Shown here piece by piece: positions 22,960 through 34,656 of a DNA stretch of 64,000 nt; positions within the stretch are counted from its first letter, which is position 1, and each line of letters starts with the position of its first letter. Below the pieces are notes generated by a model. It was not told where the DNA came from. It searched no databases and saw only the letters and a list, made by a program, of their open reading frames with translations. The DNA is taken from assembly GCF_032062135.1 (NCBI RefSeq), contig NC_092863.1:21520618-21584617 (forward strand), given 5' to 3'. The translations under genes and the position numbers were made by a program. Source of the stretch: Pyxicephalus adspersus (Eukaryota > Chordata > Amphibia > Anura > Pyxicephalidae).

Positions 22960-24148
22960 GAGACATGGAACTACTGCCTTTCCATCAAACAAAAACAGGT
23001 TCAGGAGTCACTGGTTTGTCAGCCCACAGTAAAAGGAGGAAGATTTGGTAAGGACGAAGGATGAAGATCCAACAGAGTAGAACCAGGAACACGATTGCTG
23101 CAGCTTTCCGAAGATGCAATGGGATTTCTGGGTGGCCTGCAGGGACTTCTAGGTTGTTGCAGAGGTCTGGGAAGCTGCGGCGAATACAGCTGCTCTGTAG
23201 TGATCTCATCTCCGTTGGGAACTCCAGCCAATTTGGCACAGAAATAGGGTCAACACCGAGAAAGGTAAACAGTTCCGGCAGCTGCTGGGTATTGTGTAGA
23301 AAAAATGTGCTTCCACCCTTGAAAATCAATAGATGAAAAGGGTGACCCTATCCATAAGACACATTGAGTGAGTGTAGTAAATCCAGCAGGGGGCACAGGG
23401 CCCTTCTCATGTGCAAGGTTTGCCAGGAAATATCTGTATGGCGGCTCCATCAAAATCCACCTCGCCTCTTTGCCAAGCTTTTTTCAGAATCTCTTCCTTT
23501 TGTGCGAAATATTGTACTTCGCACAACACATCTCTGGGTTGATTACGTGAAAGGCCCCATGTTACTCACTCTATTAACACGGTCAATCAAGATCTCATTA
23601 GTAGGTGGGCGATCCAAGACATTGTTAAAAATGGCCACCACTGTGGCACGTATATCTGCACCAGCTGTGGCTTCCAGAATGCCTCTCAATCTAATATTAT
23701 TACAGCGACTAAGATTTTCCAAATCATCAGAGCGCAGGAGAAGTGAAGTAAGCTGCGACTGCATGGTGGAAACAGAAGATTCCAGGCTAGCTGCTCTCTC
23801 TTCTATAATAACATGAGAGGATTCCAGGGCATTTACTTTGTTAGTAGTAGAGGTAAGTTGTTTTTGGATCTCTTCTAGCTTGTGCTGCATGAAGGCCTCA
23901 ACTCTGGAGAGCATACTATCCATCCATACTATAGAGCTAGCTCCAGCAGGGGACCCCTCAGGAGTGCTGGTACTGGCAGTGAGGAAAGCGGTTCAGAGCT
24001 GGCCATTGTTTTCTGCGTTTCACTGGAACACGCTGTCTGATAGAGGGTGCACGCGGCGCCGCCATCTTGGATCAGGGCCCGCACTGGGAATCAACGCTGT
24101 TTCTTTCTGCTAACTGACCTGCCTCGAAGTCTTCTTGCCTCGGGGCAT
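22960..24148 (-). pseudogene. L1 ORF1 pseudogene
   Basis: The likely start codon at 24148-24146 begins MPRGKKTSRQ. After several breaks, the frame 23923-23543 gives MDSMLSRVEAFMQHKLEEIQ, a long heptad-like coiled-coil region, then DDLENLSRCNNIRLRGILEA (the start of the RNA-recognition domain) and ILIDRVNRV. C-terminal blocks continue toward 22985 in broken frames (for example KKAWQRGEVDFDGAAI). The order coiled coil, RNA-recognition motif and C-terminal domain is that of L1 ORF1 proteins, which bind LINE RNA. Confidence 0.8.
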
Positions 24149-24524
24149 CAGGCTGGAAACGCGGGAGCAGTGGACAACGGTGCAAGACTTGAGTTAATGC
24201 CACTGTTCACAAGGAACTCAGTGCCTGCACGTTCTCACTCCTCCATCGCACAGCCATGCCCCCCAAATCCACTCTTTTCTAAGGGGAAGAAGCACACTAG
24301 AAAATACAACCGCATCTGAGCTCATTACCTAAAGGAAATCACCTGAGGTCTCTGATTTATGGATTTTTTTTATATGATTCACACATCAGCTGCTACTCTT
24401 TTACCTTATGGAGACCTTTTTTTTTTACACCAAAAATTTAAATGGACTTGTAAAGTTCCTGACAATGTTTAAAAACTTGTTTGTTGTCTGATGCTGGAGA
24501 TTTGTGTTTTAAGAAATAAAAAGC

Positions 24525-27390
24525 AAGTTTTACAGGTGGGGCAATGAAGTGGGCTAATTGCTGTCAAAGTTAACCAAACCCCAGGGACCCAAACGTCATA
24601 TTTTAAAGATAGTTGATCCCATGTCCCAAGTAGCTCACAATTCTTCAAGGGAAATAATTAAAATTTTTGACAACTACTATAGACAACTTTACTCAGCCCA
24701 ACCAGTACAGCCCGTGTTATTAGATGATTTGCTGACTAAGGCTAGGCTCCCTAAACTGGATTCAGATGATAGGGAAGCCCCTAACAAACCAACTTCACTG
24801 GAAGAGATCCAGAAGACAATAAAGTTCATGGCCAATCATAAAACCCCCAGCCCGAATGGCTATGCAGCTGAATTTTACAAGCTACTCCAAGAGGAAATTA
24901 CACCCCTCCTGACCGAGGTTTATAACACTATTCTCCTACAACAATCTCCATTTCCATATCCCCATACCTAAAGAAGGTAGAGATTTAACCTCGGTCTCGT
25001 CCAATAGGCCGATATCGCCCGATTTGGCCATAACTTCTCGACTTTTATTCAATACCTCTATAGTCTACCGCAAACTCAACTGTTTATTAACAGTACCCTG
25101 TCCTCCCCAGTTGGGATGAGCAGAGGTATCCACCAGGCATGCCCACTTTCGCCACTGCTGTTAAATCTGGCTTTAAACCCATTGCTGAGATGTCTTGAAT
25201 GTTCCCCTGATTTTGTGGGTATACTAATAGGTACCAAGAGTGTAAAAATTACAGCATTTGCAGCGGATTTATTACTGTATATTACTGACCCAAAGACTAG
25301 CCCCCCGGCTATTCTGAAGCTTTTTACCCAGTACGGCTCGGTCTCTGGATACTCTATTAATTTGAATAAATCCATAGCCCTGCACCTGACCAATTGTCTT
25401 AGACCTGTTTGGGGTTCTTTTTAACCTGTGGTCTGGTACAAGCACAAACTGCAATACCTAGGAGTTCAAATCACCAAAAAAACGGCATTGTACAATGTCA
25501 ATGTCAAACCGCTGTGGCGTGTTGTTAAGAATCAATTGGTCCTCATTTACTCTCTCCTATCTGGGCAGAGTGAGCCTAATTAAGATGATTTTGTTCCCTG
25601 ATTGTTACCAATCCTGCTTCGCCAACCAGATCTCAAAGAATTATATAAATTATTTTGTTTTTTTGTTTGGGGAAGCAAGAGAGCACGGGTAAGCATGCAT
25701 TTTATGCACCAATCTGTTAAGAATGGAGGGCTAAATTTCCCCAATGTAGAATTGTATAATGTGTTAATTTGAAAGCCAGATAAACTTCATTATGGCTCTA
25801 TTTTCTGGATTCGGCCTAAATACCTGACCTGCACATGCTATTAGCTATGAGACTAGGTAATAAAGGTATAGCAAACCCAAGCTGAGATCCATACGGAACA
25901 CGTTTTATCATTTAATTTCTTTATAGCTTTTCTCCACTTTTTCAGAATGTGTTTTTGTCTTTTTCCCAGAGTAATCTTTCCTCTTTATGAATGTTAAAAG
26001 TGATCTCGCCAATATCCGTTTCTAGCGTTGGGCAAGATTGATTCTCTGACTATACCCATACTCAGGCTGGCAAATGTGGCACAAGATAAGGGGATTTTTC
26101 CAACTAAATAGTCACTCTACCCTTCACCTTCTGATGCATAACCCAGATTTACCATTGGTAATCCAGGGTTGATCGGTTGGGGAGAGACGGGTGATACGAC
26201 AACTGACGGTTAAATCTTTCACTAATAATCTGACCAAGAAGCCCATTTCCTACGCAGATGCAGTGTCTCTTTACCCTTTTATGGAAAGAGATGTTTTTGC
26301 ATACCATCAAATCCGCTCCTTTGTCTCCACAATAACACGGAGACTTTCGGATAACGATTGGACCAATGCTCTGGATAAATTGTTATTTAGGCCGAATCCA
26401 GAAAATAGAGCCATAATGAAGTTTATCTGGCTTTCAAATTAACACTTAACTATGTGGAGAGGAGTACAGGTTTAAGTAGATGGCATGTGTTTCTTTTGAC
26501 TAGGTCCCCAACAGAAATTCTGTCTGACTATCGTAGAGCTTGGAGGGCGATTCTCTCCTCCATGTACAGAGAAATGGTGTTCAAATTTTTTCACGTTGCA
26601 CATGCTTCTCTACACTGCTTCCATCTTATGGGTTTGAGTGAGATGCCCCACTGCTTGAAATGTGATGCAGTTGATGCAGATTTATTCCACATGTTTTGGG
26701 GCTGCCACCTAGTTAATAGATTTTGGAAGCAGGTGGTGCGCTTTGCACTAAACCACCTGGTAACATACCTCCCACTTACTCCTACCTGGGCTCTGTTTGG
26801 AGTATTGTCTGAATAGGTCTAGGAGGATGCAGCAGACTCCTCGCAATTATATCAATGGTGGCCAAGAAGGCGATTTTACATAAATGGATAAGCACACGCC
26901 CCCCTACTTTGCATTTATTTTTAATAAAGCTTAGACACGTCTTCTAAATGGACTGGATAGAAGCCTCAATTCACAAAGATTTAAAGACACAATATTTCCT
27001 TAAGCTATGGGAGTCATATATAAATATGCTACCACTGGCTACTAAATGGTGTATATTATCCATGTTTGAGCAGACTTCCTGGTATGTCACCAGGCTATTG
27101 AACACTGGCCCACCTGTGGTCTTGTAATACGTTTCACGCAGAATTATGATGGTTTCCTAATGTATCCTCTATTGTTAGACTTTGTTTACCTGAATGTAAT
27201 TGCAGGATAATTGTTAAGTAATGATGAGTTAATGTCTGTATCTCAGTATTGTTTATTTCTTAGTATTTGGTATGCTGATTCACCTGTGTTGATATTTTCT
27301 ATTATGTTGTAATTGATGGTTTACAAATTCCTCTGTTGTTTGTTTGAAAAATAAATAAAAATATAAAAAAAAAATAAAAATAAAAAGCAG
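24525..27390 (+). mobile_element. 5'-truncated L1-type LINE (ORF2 and 3' end) with a rearranged patch
   Basis: The element starts inside ORF2, with a FYRWGNEVG-type block and KLTKPQGPKRHI. Reverse transcriptase follows: NHKTPSPNGYAAEFYKLL (about 24835), GIHQACPLSPLLLNLALNPL (25125) and TAFAADLLLYI (25252), in which the catalytic xADD has become AAD. The C-terminal zinc-finger-like CLKCDAVDADLFHMFWGC is at about 26655-26705. The tail ends in several aataaa-like repeats (27345-27387). Between GGLNFPNVELYN (about 25725) and PILRLANVAQDK (about 26055) the normal ORF2 sequence is replaced by foreign filler. The element is inactive. Confidence 0.85.
25761..26053 (+). other. Two-part templated filler inside the L1
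   Basis: 25761-25822 is the exact reverse complement of 26384-26445, which lies in its proper place in the L1 reading frame. Directly after it, 25825-26053 is a direct copy of 28479-28708 in the Polinton fossil, identical apart from one base missing in a run (ccatacgg against ccaatacgg). The filler replaces part of L1 ORF2. Two different nearby templates, one inverted and one direct, are joined end to end. Confidence 0.9.
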
Positions 27391-27785
27391 CTGTGTAAAT
27401 ATTCACAGCTGCAACCAGTACATTTGCATATGCCACACCCTTCCCCAGTCCCATTGTCCCTGCAAGAGTCTTAACAAGCCAAATACATGTGCCTTCCTAA
27501 CAACCGTGAAACGTAACCTCTTACTAACCGGGGTACTTTACAAACAACAATCTTATGAATATACATCTTTAATATAAAACGCATTGCTAAAAAAAGAAGA
27601 CAACTTTTAAAAAAAAAGGTTGATCTTTTATTGAGTAGTTATAAAGAGCCATAACAAAGACAGCCACATTTATTAAGAGTAAATAACACACATTAGGAGG
27701 TAGTTTAAAAAGAAATATACATCTATACAAACAATAGTTAATACAACACAAAATACAGACTTGTTGAAACAATTATAACTTTAAC
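27391..27785. other. No gene seen
   Basis: Begins with a small palindrome, cagctgtg...cacagctg (27387-27410). The remainder is AT-rich. On the minus strand it may be trailing sequence of the Polinton fossil, but nothing is readable. Confidence 0.3.
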
Positions 27786-27789
27786 CAGG

Positions 27790-28770
27790 CCTGCTGCAAC
27801 AAAGGTAGCATCCTTCTTCTTTTAGGGAGTAGAGACCCTTGTATGACTCCTGGTGATGATGTGCAAATTAGTTGAGCGTCTTTGGTTTTAGATCAATAAT
27901 CCGCTCTCTCTTTGTTGTATTTTGAAACACGGTATAAGGTACATTAAATTTGACCAGGACCAGAGGCTTTTTACCTTTTAGCATACTGTGTGACAGTGCT
28001 CACCAAGTCCAGAGTGTTGAACCCATGGATAGTTTGACCTCTGTAAACAAATTACCTTATGCTATTCCAGGTTGCTGTCTCACTAGACTGAATCATTTTT
28101 TTTTTTTTTTACAACAGTTATTATTTAACAACAGCATTTTCTTTAAATCGTGCTTGGACATGATTAATTATTTCCCCAACATCGTTAGTTTTTGTTACCA
28201 TCAGTATATTGTTTCTGAACGGACGAGGACAGCATAAATAATGTTAAGGTTGATGTTTTTTATTACCTTGTCTGACAAACGCCAAGTATATCTGTAGTAC
28301 AGTTGTGTATCTTTAAATTTTCTCATCATCCGGCAGGTGATTTTGGTGTAGTATTTAACTAATCTCAGTGTACGAGTCTGCCGAATGTCAGGAGCATTTG
28401 AAGCGGATCCCTTTATCATCCCTTATTTAGAAAGTTCATGTTTTAAGATTAAAAACATTTTCTCAGCGTGCTCCTTTATGACCTGCACATGCTATTAGCT
28501 ATGAGACTAGGTAATAAAGGTATAGCAAACCCAAGCTGAGATCCAATACGGAACACGTTTTATCATTTAATTTCTTTATAGCTTTTCTCCACTTTTTCAG
28601 AATGTGTTTTTGTCTTTTTCCCAGAGTAATCTTTCCTCTTTATGAATGTTAAAAGTGATCTCGCCAATATCCGTTTCTAGCGTTGGGCAAGATTGATTCT
28701 CTGACTATGGGCTTCGTTTTCATCAGAACCTTTAGAAGGTCCCAATTGGGATGTATCCTGTTAGACATCC
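27790..28770 (-). pseudogene. Polinton small structural-type gene remnants
   Basis: The first readable piece (28708-28479) has a Lys/Arg-rich stretch followed by FRIGSQLGFAIPLLPSLIA, resembling the small basic hydrophobic-tailed proteins encoded beside the ATPase in Polintons. A second piece (about 28090-27960) contains YRGQTIHGFNTLDLVSTV, a pattern I associate with Polinton minor structural proteins. Both assignments are tentative. The segment 28479-28708 has been copied into the L1 at 25825-26053. Confidence 0.45.
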
Positions 28771-28779
28771 TAACTGGAG

Positions 28780-29470
28780 AGCATACACAACCAAGAATGA
28801 CCCAGGTGATAAAAAAAACTTTTTAGAGTTCTGACTTTTTTGCACGTACATAGTGGGTAATTTTGGAGGGATTTGGATTGTTCTTAAACATAACTTCTCC
28901 AGCGCGTTTGCCTGTAAATCTACAAATAAATATCTACAAGGCGATCGTGTTCAAAAGCGCCTAAAAAGAAATGTTTTACCAAGGTATGTTTGTCTAGCCA
29001 GAGTGATGATTCGTAATTTTTCATGTGGGTTTTTAAAAGCACCATATATTTAGTGTTAAGGTTTATGGTTCTACTTTTCTTACCCTGACAAAACACGTTT
29101 TAAACAAGATACATAATAATCAGATTTCTGTGATGAGCATATTTTGGTGAATGCTTTTTGTATTTTCACTAGCCGCCTCCATGGGATCATTAACAATTGC
29201 CAAATTTACCTTGTCCAGTGAGACATAAATCTTTATCTTTAAAAGTCTGAGGCAGACCTCCAATAAACTTAATATGTGTAAACAAATAGGAAACATCATA
29301 CAGTTTTTGCCAACATGCAAAAAATCAAACAATATTATCAGGTTTGTTTGACAATGTATTGGTGTGTAGTAATACTTGTTTTACAAAGTAACTCTTTCCA
29401 CAGTTGGAAGGGCTGGCTAAAATGCAGGAAAAAGGGTGCTGCTGATGAACGTCCATAATTTCTTGTTTAG
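28780..29470 (-). pseudogene. Polinton/adintovirus packaging ATPase pseudogene
   Basis: Reading from about 29440 on the minus strand, a Walker A-like motif reads SPSNCGKSYFVKQ, where the family has GPxxCGKS or similar. It is followed by a segment with FFACWQKLYD and FIGGLPQTF, typical of this A32-like ATPase family, and then the Walker B region VNDPMEAAS near 29180. In the live family this enzyme pumps DNA into a preformed capsid. Stops and frame changes break it after Walker B. It lies directly downstream of the polymerase remains, as expected for Polintons. Confidence 0.75.
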
Positions 29471-29489
29471 AACCCGAACAGTAGAGTGG

Positions 29490-30290
29490 TAAAGTCTCAA
29501 GTAAGTCGTCTCCCTCTGTGTAAACACACTTTTACGTCTTTTGTAGTGATCTAGTCTCTATCTGCCATAGCCTGAATTGTGTGAATAATCTAACAAAAGA
29601 TCTTTCAAACTGTCAAAATTACCGGTAACCAACCAATTGCGACATTAAGGATTATGCCTTTTAGAACTGTTTTTTTTTCCCGTGTTTAATCTTTATCCGT
29701 ACATCTTGGAGCCCGTTGAAACAAACTCCGTAACATGTGTACCCTCCAGTACCTCGCTGGTCAGCTCCCCCAGATAATTCTTCAAAGGATTAGTTCTAAT
29801 CACCTTCCTTACTTATGAAGATGACAGAGTCTGGGATAGAGCAATTTTCCTTCAGTCTGTCCTATAAGGTATACAGTTCTAATCTTGTTTTTATTACTTG
29901 TATAGTGTTCTTTTGCATATTTCTAATTAACAGCTGTTTCATCAATAACAAAATTTACTTTGGAAACATCATAGTACAGTAGAAATGTCATTCGAAAATA
30001 TGCAAGTTCTAGGTAAATTAAACCGTTGCCCAAACTTACCCCACGAGAAACATTTTAAAAATTTAACGGATTCACAGGCGTTTTGTCAGGGTGCAGATGA
30101 ACGCCCTCTTTTTCAGGACAGGAATCAGTGTATTGTTTTTTCTTGTCATCGTTCATACACCAACTAGGATAACCCAACACTTCCTGTTTGTCTCTCAAAG
30201 TGTAGGTTGATATAAGGTGTAAAAAGAGTGTCTGTGCTGTTGTGAAAATGCCAAACCTACAGTTCACCACGTACCTGTCAGGGAACATTC
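29490..30290 (-). pseudogene. Polinton protein-primed DNA polymerase B pseudogene (palm region)
   Basis: The minus strand reads LRDKQEVLGYPSWCM and EGVHLHPDKTPVNP (about 30200-30070), the region preceding polymerase motif B. The motif B end GKFGQRFNL is near 30035. Motif C, normally containing DTDS, reads IPDSVIFIS at about 29850, so one catalytic aspartate is gone. NYLGELTSEVLEGTHVTEF follows near 29780-29720. Stops and frameshifts separate the pieces. The exonuclease and terminal-protein regions are absent. Confidence 0.75.
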
Positions 30291-30299
30291 TGTTTGTGT

Positions 30300-31345
30300 G
30301 TGTGCAAGACTCAGCCTGGGAATTTGATGCTTAGGTATAACAAAGGCGAAACAAAGCAGAGCTTTTTGTTAATTTAAACAGGTAAGATGGGGAAGAACAT
30401 CAGCTGTATTGCATAGGATTCTGGTTTGGACCCAAAAAAAAAAGAGACAAACTATGGGTATCACTAGATGAATCACTACCCTTCTCTCTAGCCTCAGTTC
30501 CATGGATCCGAACTCAATTCTACACTCTATATTTACCGTCCACCCCCCCACCCTTACCGTTATTGTTGTGTTATCACTTTGGGATTCCTTACTTAAACAG
30601 GGCTTGTTCCTTCAAGACCGGGCCTGATGACCCCACTGTTCCACAATCCAGGATTCGCCCAACCCTTGGATATTCCTATTTTGGAATATTGAGGAACACC
30701 TGAGAATTAGTCAAACTCTGCACTACGATGTGTGATCTATGGACCTTCAAGGCTCAGTTTGGCTACCACACAGTCAATTGAGGGCTAATTTTCAAACCTC
30801 ATGATCAGCATCTAGTCCTAATAGAGCCCCCATTCCGTTTTAACAACTTTTCCTACAGTTGGTGTCAGGGTTTTTGCAAACAACAGGCTTTTTTCTCTGT
30901 ATGCATGTCCTCATGCCCCAAAAGCTTTGATTTGGTCCACTGTATTTAAATCATTGAACTATCAACCAGACTTACCTGTAAGAACCTACTTGTTGTGCAA
31001 GAGTTCCCAGTACCTGGGTTTTTATCTCTTTCCAAATACAGGTTATTTGAATCTACCTTTGTACAGTTGTGATGTTCCCCTGAAGAAGCAGGTTTATTCT
31101 GAACAGAAAACATATCACTGTTTATCTTGGACTTGGACATACTAGATATTCACTTTTGTCCTTTGTATGAGCCAAAAGAATTCATATATTTTTGAAAGCT
31201 GATGTAAATTTTAAAGTGTTTTTAATGTTTTTACAAATTGTAATGTGATTATACCTCACAACTCCCTACTTTCTTTGGGTCATACTTGATTACCTAGTTA
31301 TTTTTATGTTTCACAATGGGAAAGTAAAAATGTAGCACTACTTGA
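30300..31345. other. No gene recognised
   Basis: Mixed AT-rich sequence. It contains one member (31077-31111) of a recurrent ccctgaagaagc-type motif discussed in the findings. No readable protein. Confidence 0.35.
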
Positions 31346-31349
31346 CCTT

Positions 31350-32545
31350 GAAGGGTAACCAAAGGAGGAGAGGGAAAAAGAAAAGGAAGAAAGAAATCTA
31401 ATATATTGACAATAAACAATAAAGACATTAAATATACTAACTAGTGTCTTAATGACATATATGCTTCTTATCCCAGGAAGGTGAGGTATGTCCCTAGTGG
31501 GGTTGGGGGTTACCTACCAGCCACATCCCGCTTGTTGTTCCTGTGGTTGTTTGTCGGACAAAACCCATTCCCTTTGAACAGGAATCTGTAGAGAAGGCCC
31601 ATCGGGCATTGGAGGATCTGAACATGTATTAATTTGTGAGCATAGTGCATTGAACTTTTCATTATGGCGAATCAAAAAAATGAGATGGGTAGACCTATCT
31701 ATAAGATTTTTGGTTTTCCTGCAAGATCTTGGTTAGAGGGCGTAGGGCCCAGTGTCCTGCCATGGTTCGTAAGAGACATCCAGACAAAAGGTATAATTAG
31801 CTCCATCAAAATCCAAGGAACCTCTATCCCTACTTCTTTTAAAGTTTTCCTCTTTCAGTCTGTAAAAATTGACCTGGCATAGAACATTGCAGAAAGCAGG
31901 GGTATTAGACACTGTGTGTACACAGTCCAGTTCCAGTTCTGCCCTGGATTCCCTTCCAAGTAAAGTGTTGAAGATGCTCACCAGTGTATCCTGGAGATCA
32001 ATAGGGCCTGTGGCCTCAGGGAGACATTTTATGCGAATTATATTTTGCTTATGGCTGTCTTCTTTATCATCAATATGGATTCAGATTACTTGAAAGTATT
32101 GGGCATGAGAACTCACTGTGTCCTGTAGGCAATGGATTGTGGAAAACAACGTAGATGAGGTAGCTTCTGTCTCCTCTACTGTCTGGAGCAGGCACGTCAA
32201 ATCAGCACGTATGTCTTTCTTGCAGGTCCCCTTTGGGCAACTGAACATAGTCTCCACAATGGATTTCATGGGTAGAACTGGGAAGTAAGCCTGGAAAACC
32301 TGATAAAGGTGAGCTGTCCTGCTGGTGTTTCTAGGTCTGTCTGCCCCCGAGAACTTGGAGCTTACAGAGTCTGCATCTGATGAGAGAACAGGAACTAAAG
32401 AGTTGTATGCTGCCATCTTGGAAGGCCGCATGGAAGCTGACTGACTGATGGAGCCTAGAAAATAAATCCTCCAAATTCTGCTGCAAAATCTGGGAATTAT
32501 TCTGACAAGTGGTTCCAGTCTTCTGTGTTTTTTTACCACCCATAG
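31350..32545 (-). mobile_element. L1-type LINE fragment: ORF1
   Basis: The minus-strand frame from 32543 starts MGGKKTQKTGTTCQNNS and continues, with frame changes, through a coiled-coil region (VEETEATSSTLFSTIHCLQD, about 32165). The C-terminal RNA-binding part follows near 31900-31750, with NFYRLKEENFKRSRDRG and SLDFDGANYTF. This is a second ORF1 lineage distinct from the one at 22960-24148. The sequence downstream to 31350 is probably the ORF1-ORF2 spacer. No ORF2 follows. Confidence 0.75.
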
Positions 32546-32779
32546 GGAGTCAAAAATACAGCAAGTGGATACATCTTCAGCAGAAAAAAAAAACAGAAGC
32601 TCAATTCGCCAGCACCTTTATTAGCCATAGGCAGACCATATCCAACCATCTATATTCTTAATGCCTTCCACCTGATTAGTCAGCACGCTTCCTGGAAGCA
32701 TGGGAATTGCAGATGAGCATCACTTTATTCCTTAAGCAAAAAGATAAGATTCTCATGTTGTCTCAATAATCTTCTATAA

Positions 32780-32960
32780 GTAGCAGGAACCAGGAATTTG
32801 ATTACAAAACCCTCTGTTCTGACTTACTGGAGATGCAATAGGCAAATAAGAACAATGGTTGATAACTTTTGGTCATGCCCCATATTACAACCCTTCTGTT
32901 CTGTAGTCGTCACACAGAAAATCACTGGTGATACACCTGGTCACAGCTGTCAGATCCTAC
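32780..32960 (+). mobile_element. L1 ORF2 C-terminal fragment
   Basis: The frame from 32798 reads YWRCNRQIRTMVDNFWSCPI, the degraded C-terminal zinc-finger-like motif of L1 ORF2 (form: CWRC...GT..H.FW.CP), followed by LQPFCSVVVTQKITG. It is only about 50 codons and opposite in strand to the neighbouring ORF1 fragment. Confidence 0.7.
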
Positions 32961-32969
32961 ATTCAGCCA

Positions 32970-34640
32970 GATCTCTCTCCTATGTGGCTGTGGTTTCATT
33001 GGAGAAAATATATTATGTTTACAAAAGATCCCACTTCTAGCTTTTGGTACAGAGGAGAAATTGTGTTGCACCCACGTATATGACAGATCTCAAGCTGTTT
33101 ATGCTGTTATGATATATGGGACAAATGTTTGGGTACCCATGTGTCCCAGAAAAGCCTGATTTATTTTTTAAAAAACGTTTAATTTGTAACACAAAAGAAA
33201 TATGTTTATGTTATGTGTACAGTGTCCTTGCAAAAAGCAGTCTGTTGAACACACCAAAAAAATCAAAAAACTGGAAATACATTTCCACAATCATATATGA
33301 TTTTCTTGGTGGTATCAAGAAACAACCCCAAATATTACGGGGAGGTTCATAACCATAATCTGGAAGGAATCTTGTTTGTGGGTTAGGAAAATCATTAAAG
33401 AATTATTAAATATATTTTTAACTTTATAATTTTTTACAGCTGGGTATAAAGTAGACACTTTCTGCCTAGCTTACATCTCAATGCCCTAGTTTACCGGTGT
33501 CATGAGCCACTTTGTTAGATGGTTGCAGACCCAGTACTTTGCCCAGCTGGTGTTTTGTCTCTCATCTCCTGGGGTATTCCCATGAATTATTCCATGATGG
33601 AGTCTCTGGAAGCACAAAGGTGCAGGCTGCAGCCTGGAGTTTAGATGAGCCACCACAGTTGCATCTGCATGTTGTTTATCGTAAGGTTGTAAAGTTTCAC
33701 CTTCTGGTCAATAAACAGACAAACAAATGCATATTAACCATGTGAAGGTGACACTGGATGCCATTTGGCATCTGGCCTTACCTAAACAGTTGACAGCTTT
33801 TTTTTGACAGCTTGTTGGCTACCCATGTGGAATGGAACAAGAATCTTGGCAGTTGATCTCAACAGGGGTTTAGACTAAAGCAAATTCAAAGCAGATGGTA
33901 TACACTATCTTTAAAAAGTGTTGAGGAAATGTCCTTACTCATGTGCTGGCCTAACTGTTGCATGGATATACTTTATTTAAAGGTAAATATGTGAGCATAA
34001 TTATAAGGCATTTAGTGGAGCAATGATGTAGGAGAGTTTTGTGTTTACCTCAATATAGTACAAACATGTTTTTTTTTGTTGTTTTTTAATAATAATGTTT
34101 GTTTTTTTAATAATGTTTGTGATAAACAATAACTAATTATATATGCATTGTTGCAATATTTATAGTATGGCACTAAAAACATTTAATAAATAAAGTTTTG
34201 TATGTTTTTTGATATTCGTGGTGCAGTTATATATTACATCCAGTCTCTACTTTACATTTTAACCAAATGGGTGTTACAGATCCTAATAAGGGCAGTGAGC
34301 TAGCAAGTTATTTCTTAAAATTGGGTAGGGTTTAGGCCTAGTGATTGGTGATTCAGTACTAGGTTGAGCTGTGGGGAAAAGGTTCTGTGTTTTGTGTAGG
34401 GAAATCACATATGAAATTTTATTGATTTACTTTTTTTAAATGTACCACAACCAAAGCAACCGGTGTGTAGTACTATGCATTGGGACAATCTGCAATGCAG
34501 GTACTTAGCTTGTCGACTACATGTGTACTATGTATACATGGTTTGGTACCTTTTGGTTAATAGCTTTTTCTCTAAGTAGTAAAGATACAGCTCAGATTTT
34601 TCATTGCAGTTTAGATCTTGCCCTCAGTGATAAATATCAC
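32970..34640. other. No gene seen; intron sequence upstream of a SOCS7 exon
   Basis: AT-rich, with no readable transposon protein. A small palindrome, gatgccatttggcatc, lies near 33757. I looked here for the preceding SOCS7 SH2 exon and did not find one. Confidence 0.4.
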
Positions 34641-34656
34641 ATCTTTCCTTTCATAG

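Larger units (their letters stand above)
18715..24150 (-). mobile_element. L1-type LINE, nearly complete but decayed
   Basis: On the minus strand the element has ORF1 (24148 to about 22960), a spacer, ORF2 (about 22440 to 19310) and a roughly 600-base 3' untranslated region ending in an A-rich tail (seen as T-runs at 18715-18745). It is the most complete minus-strand LINE here. Its 5' end faces the truncated plus-strand L1 starting near 24525. Both ORFs contain several frameshifts and stops, so it cannot move on its own. Confidence 0.85.
27786..30290 (-). mobile_element. Fossil Maverick/Polinton (adintovirus-like) fragment
   Basis: On the minus strand, in order, there are remains of a protein-primed family B DNA polymerase (30290-29490), a packaging ATPase (29470-28780) and small structural-type genes (28770-27790). 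Polinton DNA transposons and the related adintoviruses carry this combination. All frames are broken by stops and indels. The integrase, protease, major capsid and terminal inverted repeats are not seen, so this is a partial, ancient copy. Confidence 0.75.
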
